A stretch of 64,000 nucleotides of DNA from Streptomyces sp. NBC_01276 (GCF_041435355.1 NZ_CP108443.1:310001-374000), one strand, 5' to 3'. Shown: positions 44,788 to 53,658, counted from the first letter of the stretch. The notes: a model not told the origin generated them from the letters alone. Made by a program: numbers and translations.

Positions 44788-45435
44788 TCACCAGGTCAGG
44801 GTGACGAGCACGGTCCCTTCGGTGGTACGGACCGACACCTTGCCCGTGTCGCCGTAGACCTCGCGCCGCCAGTCGGCGAACAGCCGGGCCAGGCGGAGCG
44901 CGGCGTTGCGGCTGAGGGCGTCGTCGGTGAAGTAGGAGAAAAAGGTGATCCTCGCCTCGCCGACGGCGCTCACCTTCCGGACACGGGTCTCGCGTACGGA
45001 CTGCTGGGAGACGGTGCCGTCGTCCGCCTTGGTGAGGTGCTGTCCGAGGTAGGCCTGGAAGTCCCGGGTCATGTCGAACCAGTCCGCAGGCCCGCAGGGG
45101 CCGCCCCCGTTGCCGATCTCCCCGTCGGTCGGCGGACCGGCGCCACCGTCGGCGGCCTCCTGGTCGGTGGGCGGGCCGGCGTACCCGCCGGTCTCCTCGT
45201 CCGTCGGCGGGCCGGCGTACCCGCCGGTCTCCTCGTCCGTCGGCGGGCCGGCGTACCCGCCGGTCGGGTCGTCAGTCGTCGTGTCGAGGCCGCAGTCGGC
45301 GGTCGGTGAGAGGGAGGGCACGGGTGCAGGTCCTGAGGCCCCTCCCGGTGCCGTGCTGCCGCACCCCGCCATCAGGGCGCAAAGGAACCCCGCCACCACC
45401 AAGCGCCCGGCTGCCGGAACGGTCTTCCCCGCCAT
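44788..45435 (-). CDS. Lipoprotein with 12-residue tandem repeats
   Basis: Protein of 215 residues. A signal peptide with lipobox (FLCALMAGC) is followed by a linker with three copies of TGGYAGPPTDEE-like repeats and a fourth degenerate one (AADGGAGPPTDGE). The C-terminal 110 residues form an unknown domain (WFDMTRDFQAYLGQHLTKAD, ARITFFSYFTDDALSRNAAL, GTVLVTLTW). GAGGGGGGAAG precedes ATG 45435. The repeats probably form a flexible stalk that lifts the domain from the membrane through the peptidoglycan. Confidence 0.85.
   Translation of the reverse strand: MAGKTVPAAGRLVVAGFLCALMAGCGSTAPGGASGPAPVPSLSPTADCGLDTTTDDPTGGYAGPPTDEETGGYAGPPTDEETGGYAGPPTDQEAADGGAGPPTDGEIGNGGGPCGPADWFDMTRDFQAYLGQHLTKADDGTVSQQSVRETRVRKVSAVGEARITFFSYFTDDALSRNAALRLARLFADWRREVYGDTGKVSVRTTEGTVLVTLTW
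45169..45276. repeat. 36-bp tandem repeat, three units
   Basis: Three 36-bp units (45169-45204, 45205-45240, 45241-45276) inside the lipoprotein gene. Units one and two differ by two bases; the third diverges at its end. Confidence 0.85.
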
Positions 45436-45851
45436 GCACTTCCCCCCTCGGTCACTCATCAAGAGGGGATCCCACCGGTGCCGGTTCCCCCGTCCCGGGA
45501 CTACCGTCGGGCCATGGGGGACGGGTGCCACACGAGAAGGCGCGAAGGCCGAAGGCGGGGCTGTCCTTCAGGCAGCGGGACGTCGGCTGGTTCTTGACTC
45601 GACCGCGCCGTCAGCGTCCCATGCCCCCGTCATCCCCGTTCCCGGGGCCCGTTCGAGCCGGATACCGGCAGGGCAGAGCCGCCTGCGCCCGGATGGTCCC
45701 CGCCCAAGCGTTCCCGGCCGGAAGCCGTGGCGGACGGTTCCCACGCCGGCTTCGGCGCCGCCACCGGCGCCGGGGGCTGAAGGGATGGAGACCCGGTGTC
45801 CGGGCTGGTCAGCGCCTTGAAGTACCGTGCGCTGACCTCAGTGGAGAAGGG
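45436..45851. other. Divergent intergenic region
   Basis: About 415 bases between the lipoprotein and protease genes. Promoters were not identified and no gene is supported. Confidence 0.35.
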
Positions 45852-46736
45852 ATGACGACCGTGAGACGAGCTCGGAGTCGGGCAGCGGCTGGAGCGCTGC
45901 TCGTTCTGGTCGCTGGATGCGGACCGATTTCGCACGCGTCGAAGACGACCGGGGGTGGGGCGGCGGAGCCGAAGACCATGGCGCGTGAGGCGGCTCTCGA
46001 CGCGGCCGAGCAGCAGCGGATCGAGCAGTACTGGATGGGCCACGGGATCGCAGGGATGGCGATGGCCGACCGGTCCGACGCCTTCGTGCAGCCGGAATGG
46101 GACAAGGGCGGTGTCGTCGCCCGCACCGTCGGCCGCATCTTCGTCACGGGCGGGGAGGACGCGGCCTGCACAGCGACGGTCGTCGGCACGAACACCGTCG
46201 TGACCGCGGCCCATTGCGTGCGCACGCCCCTGTCCGACGGATCCTCGCAGACCGCGACATGGGACAAGAACCTGTACTTCGTGCCCGGCTACCGGGACGG
46301 ACAGAGCCCCCACGGCGGGTTCACCGTACGCAGGGTGCACATGGCCGAGGACTGGCAGGCCGACGGCAACGACGTGGCGATGCTGGAGATGAACCCCGCT
46401 GCGGACGGGCGGAGCATCTCGGCGGTGGTCGGAGCCCAGAGGATCGCCTTCGGCGCGAAACCAGGAAGCCCGGTCCACCAGTTCGGGTATCCCTACACGA
46501 GCCGGGTGCTCCATTGCGAAGGTCCCGGCACGCAGCCGCGGCGCGCGCCGCAGTTCTTCCGGATTCCGTGCCTCATGGGCGTCGGATCCAGCGGCGGCCC
46601 GTACATGGTCGACCTCGATCCGGCAGGTGTGGGGACCGTGGTCGCCGTGAACGTCAGCAGTGACGACGCCTACAGCTACGGCACGGCCCTGGGGCCCCTC
46701 GCCGGCAAGCTCTTCGCCCGGTCCGAACACCCGTGA
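45852..46736 (+). CDS. Trypsin-like serine protease, lipoprotein
   Basis: Protein of 294 residues. A signal peptide with lipobox (LLVLVAGC, Cys near residue 22) is followed by a chymotrypsin fold: His in TVVTAAHCVRTPL, Asp in GNDVAMLEMN and Ser in GVGSSGGPYMVDLD. Four Cys outside the lipobox (EDAACTATV, AAHC, LHCEG, RIPCLMG) allow two disulfides. It should act on the outer face of the membrane. ATG 45852 has GGAGAAGGG upstream. The substrate is unknown. Confidence 0.9.
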   Translation: MTTVRRARSRAAAGALLVLVAGCGPISHASKTTGGGAAEPKTMAREAALDAAEQQRIEQYWMGHGIAGMAMADRSDAFVQPEWDKGGVVARTVGRIFVTGGEDAACTATVVGTNTVVTAAHCVRTPLSDGSSQTATWDKNLYFVPGYRDGQSPHGGFTVRRVHMAEDWQADGNDVAMLEMNPAADGRSISAVVGAQRIAFGAKPGSPVHQFGYPYTSRVLHCEGPGTQPRRAPQFFRIPCLMGVGSSGGPYMVDLDPAGVGTVVAVNVSSDDAYSYGTALGPLAGKLFARSEHP

Positions 46737-47124
46737 AAGCGGGGCTCGACCGCTGGCGTCGGGTGATCGCGTCGCGATCGATCGCCATCGCGATGCCCTT
46801 GGTGCGCGAGTCCGCTTGTGTACGGGCCGTTGCCGACGGGCTTGGCCGGGCCGGTCGGCGTGGTCGGTGAAGAAGACCCTGGGCAGCAGGAGGAAGGTCT
46901 GGTGGCCGAGTGTCCGCGGCCAGGTGCCGTACATCTGCTTGCGGGCGACCGTGAGGTCGGGCTCCACGACTCATCCAGGGCCCGATGTCACCCCGCGAGG
47001 AGTCCCCACACACCTCCGGTTGGACTGATTGCGACCTCGCGCCCCGCTGCTTTCACCCTTGGGAGTCAGGCGTCGGTGGTGGGAGACAGCCGAGCTGTCC
47101 GGCCGGCAACGTCAAGCGACGAGC
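46737..47124. other. Intergenic stretch
   Basis: About 390 bases. A minus frame near 46860-46967 (DLTVARKQMYGTWPRTLGHQ) is protein-like for about 35 codons but is not identified. Confidence 0.3.
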
Positions 47125-47604
47125 TCAGTGCTCCTGGGGGGCGATGGCCATGAGCAGCCGGACGTACGGGGACCAGCGGGCGCGTCGCGCCGGGTGCTCG
47201 GCACGGTCGAGGCTGTCCTCCAGCAGTGCGTCGTGCAGCCAGCGGTAGGCCAGCGGCCAGCTCAGCCGGGCGATTCCGGTGACCCGCATCGACAGGGTGT
47301 GCCGCAGCACCGTGCGCTCGTCGTCGACCGGCAGCACGGCGTACTCGTGGAAGCCGTGGAAGCCGCGAGGGCCGCTGAAGGCGAAGCGGATCCAGGTTCC
47401 CGGGACGTACGCGGCGACCGTGTAGCGGACCGGGCCGTGCCCGCCCGTCGCGCCCGCGGACAGCGGGCGGTCGAACTCCATGGGAGACCAGGTCCGGTGC
47501 GGCCAGAGTCGGTCGGCCGACCCGTCGGAGAGGGAGTCGAGGAGGGCGCCGACCTCGGCCGCCTTCATCGGGAGCAGGCGTTCGTGGACGTTGTGGACGG
47601 GCAT
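47125..47604 (-). CDS. SRPBCC-fold protein (polyketide cyclase/dehydrase-like)
   Basis: Protein of 159 residues. The helix-grip fold shows as VHERLLPMKAAEVGALLDSL, GPVRYTVAAYVPGTWIRFAF, GFHGFHEYAVLPVDDERTVL and RHTLSMRVTG. Members bind small hydrophobic ligands; the reaction here is unknown. AAGGAG sits 7 nt before ATG 47604. It is divergent from a TetR gene, with only 59 nt between the starts and two operator-like repeats in that gap, so it is very likely a TetR target. Confidence 0.88.
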   Translation of the reverse strand: MPVHNVHERLLPMKAAEVGALLDSLSDGSADRLWPHRTWSPMEFDRPLSAGATGGHGPVRYTVAAYVPGTWIRFAFSGPRGFHGFHEYAVLPVDDERTVLRHTLSMRVTGIARLSWPLAYRWLHDALLEDSLDRAEHPARRARWSPYVRLLMAIAPQEH

Positions 47605-47620
47605 GGCGAACTCCTTCAAT

Positions 47621-47664
47621 TGGAGAGTGACCTCTAATTGAAATGGAGGGTACTCTCTGATTCA
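47621..47664. promoter_or_regulatory. Probable TetR operator pair
   Basis: Two 21-bp direct repeats, 47621-47641 and 47644-47664, begin TGGAGAGTGACCTCT and TGGAGGGTACTCTCT, each partly palindromic (GGAG...CTCT). They fill the gap between the divergent starts. Confidence 0.6.
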
Positions 47665-48245
47665 TGCCGAGACCACCCCGCTTCGACGCCGACGAGCTCC
47701 TCGACGCCGCCGTCCTGCTGGCGGCAACCGGCGGCCCGGCCGCAGTCACCATGTCCGCCGTCGCCCAGGCCGTCGGCGCGCCCAGCGGATCCGTGTACCA
47801 CCGCTTCCCGGGGCGCCCTGCGCTGCTCGCCGAGGTGTGGCTGCGTACCGTCGAGGGCTTCCAGGAGGGCTACCTCGCCGCGCTCGCCGGCGACCCCGAC
47901 CCCCGCAGGGCCGCCCGCGCCGGCGCCCGGCACGTCGTGGCCTGGAGCCGGGCCCACCCGCGGGAGGCGGCGCTGCTCCTGTACGGCGCCGAGGAGTTCG
48001 GCCGGGCCGGCTGGCCCGAGGAGTACCGGGAACGCGCGGATCGGGGCAACGAGCGGGTGTTCGCCCGCCTCGGCTTGGTCGGCGAGGCCGTCGGTCTGAC
48101 CGGGCCCCAGGGCCGGGACCGGATCGCCCTGGCCCTGATCGACCTGCCGCTCGGGGTGGTCCGCCGCCCCTTGCGGGCAGGCCTCCCGCTGCCCCCGCAC
48201 GCCGAGGACCTTGCCGAGGAGTCCGCTGCGGCCCTGCTCGGCTGA
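47664..48245 (+). CDS. TetR-family transcriptional regulator
   Basis: Protein of 193 residues. The N-terminal helix-turn-helix reads LLDAAVLLAATGGPAAVTMS, AVAQAVGAPSGSVYHRFPGR; the ligand-binding part is helical (AARAGARHVVAWSRAHPREA, LALIDLPLGVVRRPLRAGLP). It is divergent from the SRPBCC gene and probably represses both. The second operator repeat reaches the ATG itself, leaving no room for a ribosome site, so a leaderless or very short leader transcript is likely. Confidence 0.92.
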   Translation: MPRPPRFDADELLDAAVLLAATGGPAAVTMSAVAQAVGAPSGSVYHRFPGRPALLAEVWLRTVEGFQEGYLAALAGDPDPRRAARAGARHVVAWSRAHPREAALLLYGAEEFGRAGWPEEYRERADRGNERVFARLGLVGEAVGLTGPQGRDRIALALIDLPLGVVRRPLRAGLPLPPHAEDLAEESAAALLG

Positions 48246-48308
48246 AGGGTGTGGCAGAGGGCTGGGCCCGGTCAGGGTTGATGTGCCGCTGACCTGCTGT
48301 TCCACCCA

Positions 48309-48785
48309 GTGAGGGCGGGACGTCTTTGGACGCTTTGCTTTGAAGACCGCGTGCTACTGGTCGTCGCGTACCGGTGGACCGACCTGACGGCGCGGCAGCT
48401 CACGCTCTTGTCCGGCGTTTCGGAGCCCACGGGCGCCCGCGCTGTCGATGCCCTGGGGCCGCGTCTGGCATTGATCCAGGGGCAACGCTTCCGCAAGGGG
48501 CACCGTTGTCATCGTGGATGGCACGCTCGTGCCCACTCGCGATCACACCGCCGCCCAGTGATCCGAGGACCACCGCTACTCCACCAACCACCAGGTGGTC
48601 GTCGACGCGGACACCCGCCGGGTCGTCGTTGTCGGCCGGCGGCTGCCGGGAAACCGCAACGACTGCGAGGCCTGCGAGGCCTGGGAGGCCTGGGAGGAGT
48701 CGGGCGTCAAGGCCGCCGTCGGTGGCGCAGTCACTATCGCCGATGGCGGCTGTCCAGGGACCGGCCTCGTGATTCCTCACCGCTG
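48309..48785 (+). pseudogene. IS5-like transposase remnant with internal 9-bp expansion
   Basis: Frame one reads FEDRVLLVVAYRWTDLTARQ, LTLLSGVSEPTGARAVDALG. After a shift near 48505 come IVDGTLVPTRDHTAAQ, a stop, then HRYSTNHQVVVDADTRRVVV, GRRLPGNRNDCEAC and TIADGGCPGTGLVIPHR. These are the HTH_Tnp_4 and DDE_Tnp_4 regions. The NDC-AW stretch is expanded by repeated GAGGCCTG-like 9-mers (48667-48702). The C-terminal third is missing. Confidence 0.75.
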
Positions 48786-49456
48786 TCGGCGTAACGGGCC
48801 TTGACCAGTTTCTGGTAGTCGCTGAGCGACGCCGACGCCTGGCCCGCCAAGGCCCTGCCGGGCCTCGTCGTTGAGTGGTTCGACGGTGGTGAGCTTGAGC
48901 TGGTACCAGCCGCGGATCTGTGGCTCGGTGAAGACCAGCATGCCCAGGGTGGGTTTGCCGGCGTACACGGCGTCGCTGTCGCCGTCGCGGATGGCCGCCA
49001 AGTGCCAGCCGCCGCCCTGGGTGGGGGCGAGCACGACGGTTGCGTTGCGGCCGGTGACGGTGGTGCTGAGCGAGGAGACCAACTGCGTCAGCTTGACCGC
49101 CTCGGTGGGCAGCGGCTTGGCGGTGCCCGCTACGAACCCGGGGGTGATCTAGTTCCGTGCCACCGGGTCCCTGATCGTGAAGACCGGGAGATCCTGGCAC
49201 GGCTCGGCCGTTTCGGGGAACGTCTGCACCGGCCCGCCGGCACCGCCGACGGGCACCGGAGTGCGCAGGAAGCGGCAGACCGCGTTGCGTACATCGGTGG
49301 ACTTCACCGCGTCGAGGGCGGCCTGATAGTCGGGGATGTCGGCCGGGAGAGGGTCCTTGGCCGGGACCGCATGGGCCGGACAGCAGCGCGGATGCACTCA
49401 GTGCGATGACGATGGACAGGCCGGGAGAAGCGAGAGCCCGTCCGCTTGCTGGACAT
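48785..49456 (-). pseudogene. Secreted protein gene with an amber codon and frameshifts
   Basis: Starts MSSKRTGSR at 49456, then in another frame a signal peptide (GLSIVIALSASALLSGPC), then LPADIPDYQAALDAVKSTDV through FTIRDPVARN. An in-frame TAG (49151-49149) follows, and the same frame resumes with ITPGFVAGTAKPLPTEAVKL, ATVVLAPTQGGGWHLAAIRD and PQIRGWYQLKLTTVEPLNDE. A last shift gives ASASLSDYQKLVKARYADSG, where the transposase remnant begins. The family is unknown. Confidence 0.65.
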
Positions 49457-49489
49457 TTCGGTGTCGCGCATGTCGCCTGCCCTAGCGGG

Positions 49490-49720
49490 AGATGCCGATG
49501 CGGGAGTGCGTCCACTTGGACGAGCTTCGCTCACGTGGTCGTTGTAGTTCCACCACGTGTACATGGTGGTGTCCGGCCACGGATCGGCCACGGCGATCGT
49601 GTTGTTCGACCTGTCGAAGCCGGGGTCTGCTGGTCGGGATCGAGCTTGCGGACCAGCGTTGCGTACGAGATACCGAGCCGCCAGACGATTCCCTTCAACG
49701 CCTTCAACGGGCGAGGCTGC
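49490..49720 (-). pseudogene. C39-like peptidase fragment
   Basis: Minus-strand pieces GIVWRLGISYATLVRKLDPD and, one frame over, NTIAVADPWPDTTMYTWWNY then NDHVSEARPS resemble the end of secreted C39-type peptidases (ADPxxDTxxYTWWxYxDF). Only about 70 codons remain. Confidence 0.4.
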
Positions 49721-49755
49721 AAGGCCCTCGGGGCTGAGTACGGCCAGCTGCGGAC

Positions 49756-49797
49756 CGGAGGGCCCTGATCGGCGCCTCCGCTGATCAGGGCCCTCCG
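49756..49797. terminator. 15-bp hairpin
   Basis: CGGAGGGCCCTGATC pairs exactly with GATCAGGGCCCTCCG around a 12-nt loop. No intact gene ends nearby on either strand. Confidence 0.6.
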
Positions 49798-49961
49798 TGC
49801 TGTCCGGTGGCTGGTGCGAGATTCGGACCTGCGTAGCTCGCGCGACAGGTCCGCGGACCGCCCAGCGGTTTGAGTCGAACACCTGAACTGGACCGCCCAA
49901 TCATCTACGCTCCGTCAGAAAGACCTTGTTGCAGGTGTGCTCAACCCGAGGGGGGACAAGG

Positions 49962-51578
49962 ATGCGTGCGAGAATCGTCCGGTTGGTGGGGCAGGCCGGC
50001 CCGTTCCTGACCGCCGCGGCACGGGCCTACGGCGGGGCTGTCCTGGCCCGGGCGGAGGATCCCGCCGCGGACGCCACCGCCGACCTCGGCCGCCGCATCC
50101 TCCAAGCCGTATCGCGCCACCGCTGCGAACCCGAGCAGGCCGCGCTCGCGGCAGCGATTCAGGAGGTTGCGGACGACCCTGAGGACGCAGATGCTCTGGC
50201 CGCGTTGCGGAAGTTGCTGAAGCGAGCCCTGCGTAAGGACGCCGACCTACGGGCCGAGGTCGCCGCCCTCCTGTCCGCTCCCCCCGCCGTGGGCGCGACG
50301 GTCACCGCCTCCGGCACCATCCCGCTCCAACAGGCCGCCCTTGCCCGGGTCGAGCGGGTCCTTGGCGACACCCACCCCGACACCCTGACCAGTCGCAACA
50401 ACCTCGCGCTCGCCTATCAGGCAGCGGGCGACCTGGACCGCGCCGTCCCCCTGTTCGAGATCACCCTCAGCCAGTCCGAGCGGGTCCTCGGCCACACCCA
50501 CCCCGACACCCTGGTCAGCCGCAACAACCTCGCCGCCGCCTACCAGGCAGCGGGCGACCCGGACCGTGCCGTCTCCCTGTTGGAGGCCACCCTCACCCAG
50601 TTCGAGCGGGTCGTCGGCGACACCCACCCCGATACCCTGAGCAGCCGAAACAACCTTGCTTCCGCCTATCAGGCGGCGGGCGACCTGGGCCGCGCCATCC
50701 CTCTGTACGAGACCACCCTCGTCCAGCGCGAGCGGGTCCTCGGCAACAACCACCCCGACACCCTCGTCAGCTTGGGCAACCTCGCGGGCGCCTACCAGGC
50801 GGCGGGCGACCTGGACCGTGCCATCCCCTTGCACGAAAATGTGCTCGCCCACTTCCAGCAAGCGCTCGGCGACACCCACCTCGACACCCTGACCAGTCGC
50901 AACAACCTCGCGCTCGCCTACCAGGCGGCGGGCGACCTGGACCGCGCCGTCCCCCTGTTCGAGACCACCCTCACCCAGCTCGAACGGGCCCTCGGCGACA
51001 CCCACCCCCACACCCTGAGCAGCCGGGCCAACCTTGCGCTCGCCTACCACACAGCGGGCGACCTGGACCGCGCCGTCCCCCTGTACGAAACCACCCTCAT
51101 CCAGCACGAGCGGGTCCTCGGCAACAACCACCCCGACACCCTCATCAGCTTGGGCAACCTCGCCGCCGCCTACCAGGCGGCGGGCGACCTCGACCGTGCC
51201 ATCCCCCTGCACGAAAATGCGCTCGCCCACTTCGAGCAAGCCCTCGGCGACGCCCACCCCCTCACCCTGAACTTCCGAGAGAACCTCGCCGGCGCCTACC
51301 AGGCAGCGGGCGACCCGGACCGTGCCACCCCCCTGCACAGGACCGTCCTCAGCCAGCGCGAACAGGTGCTCGGCAACAACCACCCCGACACCCTGAAAAG
51401 CCGCAACAACGTCGCACTGGCCTTCCTTTCCGCGGGCGACCCGCACCGTGCCCTCCCCCTGTTCGAGACCACCCTCAGCCAGTGCGAGCAGATCCTCGGC
51501 GACACCCACCCGACCACGCTGGCCGTGCGGACCAACCTGGCCATCGCACGTGACGCAGCGTCTGACCCGGAGTGGTGA
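49962..51578 (+). CDS. TPR protein with ten kinesin-light-chain-type repeats
   Basis: Protein of 538 residues. Residues 1-115 are a helical N-terminal domain (EDPAADATADLGRRILQAVS, ALRKLLKRALRKDADLRAEV) of a type seen ahead of effector or sensor modules in Streptomyces. From residue 119 come ten 42-residue repeats with consensus VPLFETTLxQxERVLGDTHP and DTLxSRNNLAxAYQAAGDLD. Repeats 4-5 resemble 7-8 more than their neighbours, showing a duplicated block. No catalytic domain is present. It is probably a scaffold that binds a partner. ATG 49962 has GGGGACAAGG upstream. Stands alone. Confidence 0.88.
   Translation: MRARIVRLVGQAGPFLTAAARAYGGAVLARAEDPAADATADLGRRILQAVSRHRCEPEQAALAAAIQEVADDPEDADALAALRKLLKRALRKDADLRAEVAALLSAPPAVGATVTASGTIPLQQAALARVERVLGDTHPDTLTSRNNLALAYQAAGDLDRAVPLFEITLSQSERVLGHTHPDTLVSRNNLAAAYQAAGDPDRAVSLLEATLTQFERVVGDTHPDTLSSRNNLASAYQAAGDLGRAIPLYETTLVQRERVLGNNHPDTLVSLGNLAGAYQAAGDLDRAIPLHENVLAHFQQALGDTHLDTLTSRNNLALAYQAAGDLDRAVPLFETTLTQLERALGDTHPHTLSSRANLALAYHTAGDLDRAVPLYETTLIQHERVLGNNHPDTLISLGNLAAAYQAAGDLDRAIPLHENALAHFEQALGDAHPLTLNFRENLAGAYQAAGDPDRATPLHRTVLSQREQVLGNNHPDTLKSRNNVALAFLSAGDPHRALPLFETTLSQCEQILGDTHPTTLAVRTNLAIARDAASDPEW
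50320..51578 (+). repeat. 126-bp coding tandem repeat, ten units
   Basis: Direct DNA repeats that encode the 42-residue TPR units. Near-identical stretches (for example GGCAACAACCACCCCGACAC) recur every 378 bp at about 50740, 51120 and again at 51374. Confidence 0.85.
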
Positions 51579-52321
51579 CGCCGAAGCCCGCCTCGACCGG
51601 CCCGGAATCGGCCGCGCCGAAGCGACCGGCCACGGCCACACCCCGCACACCGTCCCCGACGGTGCCCGAGCGCCGGCTCGCCCCGGATCCCGACCCCCGC
51701 GCCCAGGCCGGCCGGCAGTACACGGCGGCTCGTCCCGGTCGCGGTCGTGGAGCACGCGTCCGCCCTTGTCGGGGTCGTCGAGGACTTCCTCAGGTTGGGG
51801 GCGTGCGAGCAGTCGCCGCCCGGGCATTCGAACGTGCTACCCAGGCTGGGACAAACGACTCCGATCATGAGGCGGCGCACCGTGTGCACTCGACACCGGA
51901 GGCCCTCCGGACGGCGTACGGGGAACGCCGAAGGGGAGGCCGTACCCGTCCGGAGGGACGACGACCGTGTCGCGCCACACCCGGCAGGCGGCCAGTGGAG
52001 CCTCGCAGGCCCGCACGCGCGTCCCTGGATCTGCTCCCAGGACAACTCGCTCACGGTGGGCACTGCTACGTCCTGGCAGCGGACGGCGGCAGGGGGGAGC
52101 AGGCTGCGCTGATCGCGGCACGGGGCGTGCGCGTACAGCAGCACCCGGGGGTCCGCAGCTGGCGTCCTGCCAACCCGATCGGTCGGGCGGTCCCGGAGGG
52201 CCCGCGATTCACGGGGCTGGTCTCGGCGTCCACGGCGCCCGCTTGCGTCGCCTTGGGGCCCGAGCTCGCAGGAGGAAGCTTTCGGGCGGCGCCGCGGTGA
52301 CGGCTTTGGGATACCGGCATG
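51579..52321. other. Decayed region with two small zinc-protein-like scraps
   Basis: About 740 bases. On the minus strand, GVVCPSLGSTFECPGGDCSH with, one frame over, PEEVLDDPDKGGRVLHDRDR (51700-51870), and SELSWEQIQGRAC with CRVWRDTVVVPPDGYGLPFG (51890-52080), look like two small Cys-containing genes broken by frame shifts. Neither has a clean start-to-stop frame. Confidence 0.4.
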
Positions 52322-53152
52322 TCAGGCCAGGCCCCGGAGCAGAGCCTCCAGATCACGCTCGCCGTGACGGCTCTGGGCGCCGTTGGCCAGTCCGTCGCGG
52401 ATCAGCCGCTCGGCCGCAGGGCGAACGAACTGGCCTGCCCAGGCCTCGTGTTCCCGCAGGAGCCCCTCGGCCAGGTCCTCAGGGACGATGGCACGCTTGG
52501 CCGCCGCGATCACCCCGTCGGGCAGGGCGGCGATGTTACGGGCGAGGCGGTCGACGACCCCGTCGAGTTCGTCGGCTGGAACGGCCCGGTTGACCCAGCC
52601 GTAGCGCTCCGCGGTTTCGGCGTCGTAGAGGTCGGCGCCCAGCACCGCCTCCAGGGCGCGATTGCGGCCGATCCGGCCGGTGAGGTACTGCGTGCCCCCT
52701 CCACCGGGGACGATGCCCATGAGAGCCTCGATCTGGCCGATTCCGGCGCGTCCCATCGCCGCGAACACCATGTCCGCGGCCGTGACGAACTCCGCCCCGC
52801 CCCCGCGCGCCGTCCCGGCAAGTTTGACGATGGTCACCTGCGGCTGGTGCCGGAGCAGTTCCCCCAGGGCCTGGAAGACGTTGACTCCGTCCGGAAGGCC
52901 GGCCGCGAGCTCGTCGAAGGCGTCCGGCGTGTCGACGAGCGTCATGTCGACGTGCGCGATGAAGAACTCCGGGCTGGCGCTGTCGAACACGATCACCCGT
53001 ACCGAGTCGTCATCCCTCAGCACCGTCAGCAGGCGCCGGAGGTCGGCCATCATGGCGACGTTCAGGATGTTGACCGGTGGGTTGTCGAGGGTGACACGGG
53101 CTATGCCGCCCTTGAGGCTGACCCGCAAGGTCGCGTAGGCGTCTTGGCTCAT
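52322..53152 (-). CDS. Enoyl-CoA hydratase/isomerase family protein
   Basis: Crotonase-fold protein of 276 residues. The CoA-binding region reads ARVTLDNPPVNILNVAMMAD, the oxyanion hole VKLAGTARGGGAEFVTAADM, and both acidic catalytic positions are filled: IGQIEALMGIVPGGGGTQYL and RALEAVLGADLYDAETAERY. It should hydrate or isomerise an acyl-CoA; the chain is unknown. GGAG is about 8 nt before ATG 53152. It is divergent from an HxlR regulator. The stretch PEFFIAHVDMTLV is typical of fungal-type family members. Confidence 0.9.
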   Translation of the reverse strand: MSQDAYATLRVSLKGGIARVTLDNPPVNILNVAMMADLRRLLTVLRDDDSVRVIVFDSASPEFFIAHVDMTLVDTPDAFDELAAGLPDGVNVFQALGELLRHQPQVTIVKLAGTARGGGAEFVTAADMVFAAMGRAGIGQIEALMGIVPGGGGTQYLTGRIGRNRALEAVLGADLYDAETAERYGWVNRAVPADELDGVVDRLARNIAALPDGVIAAAKRAIVPEDLAEGLLREHEAWAGQFVRPAAERLIRDGLANGAQSRHGERDLEALLRGLA

Positions 53153-53170
53153 GAAGATCTCCGATGGGTA

Positions 53171-53201
53171 CCTGATACGCATCTAGGTTCCTGATGCATA
53201 C
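53171..53201. promoter_or_regulatory. Direct repeats in the ECH-HxlR intergenic region
   Basis: CCTGATACGCAT (53171-53182) and CCTGATGCATAC (53190-53201) start 19 bp apart, about two helical turns, as expected for a regulator dimer pair. A possible HxlR operator. Confidence 0.35.
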
Positions 53202-53274
53202 TCACAGTGCTGCGACGGGCAACCGGCGTCAATAACGCACTTTCGGCATCGCTAGGATCGCGAAGGATACCGAC

Positions 53275-53658
53275 ATGGACATCTCCGAAACCGGCGCCGA
53301 CGCCGGCACCGTCTACCGGTCCGACTGCCCCAGTCGCCCGATCCTCGACCAGATAGCTGACAAGTGGTCGATGATGGTGATGGCGGTCCTTGACAGGCCC
53401 ACCCGGTTCAACGAGATCAAGCGCCGTCTTGAGGGCGTGACCCAGCGGGTCCTGACCCAGACGCTGCGCCGCCTGGAGCGCAACGGAATGATCGTGCGCC
53501 GCGTGCTGCCAACCTCTCCGGTGGGGGTCGAGTACTCCCTCACCCCGCTCGGCGAATCCCTGCGGGAGCCGTTCGGCCGGTTGTACGACTGGACCGTCGA
53601 CCACGCGGACGAGATCCGGGCGCACCAGATGAACTACGACCAACGGGTTCAGAAGTGA
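53275..53658 (+). CDS. HxlR-family transcriptional regulator
   Basis: Winged-helix regulator of 127 residues. The HxlR pattern is DCPSRPILDQIADKWSMMVM, RPTRFNEIKRRLEGVTQRVL, TQTLRRLERNGMIVRRVLPT and PVGVEYSLTPLGESLREPF. The conserved N-terminal Cys (Cys18) used for redox or aldehyde sensing is present. Divergent from the enoyl-CoA hydratase, which it probably controls. Start ATG 53275. Confidence 0.93.
   Translation: MDISETGADAGTVYRSDCPSRPILDQIADKWSMMVMAVLDRPTRFNEIKRRLEGVTQRVLTQTLRRLERNGMIVRRVLPTSPVGVEYSLTPLGESLREPFGRLYDWTVDHADEIRAHQMNYDQRVQK

Noticed and set aside
49800..49890. tRNA-like T-arm near 49820
   Set aside because: GCAGGTCCGAATC resembles a T-arm on the minus strand, but no acceptor, D or anticodon arms fit a cloverleaf.
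50247..51827. Minus-strand frame of 526 codons with regular repeats
   Set aside because: The periodicity is inherited from the TPR repeats on the other strand; no start signal or family match.
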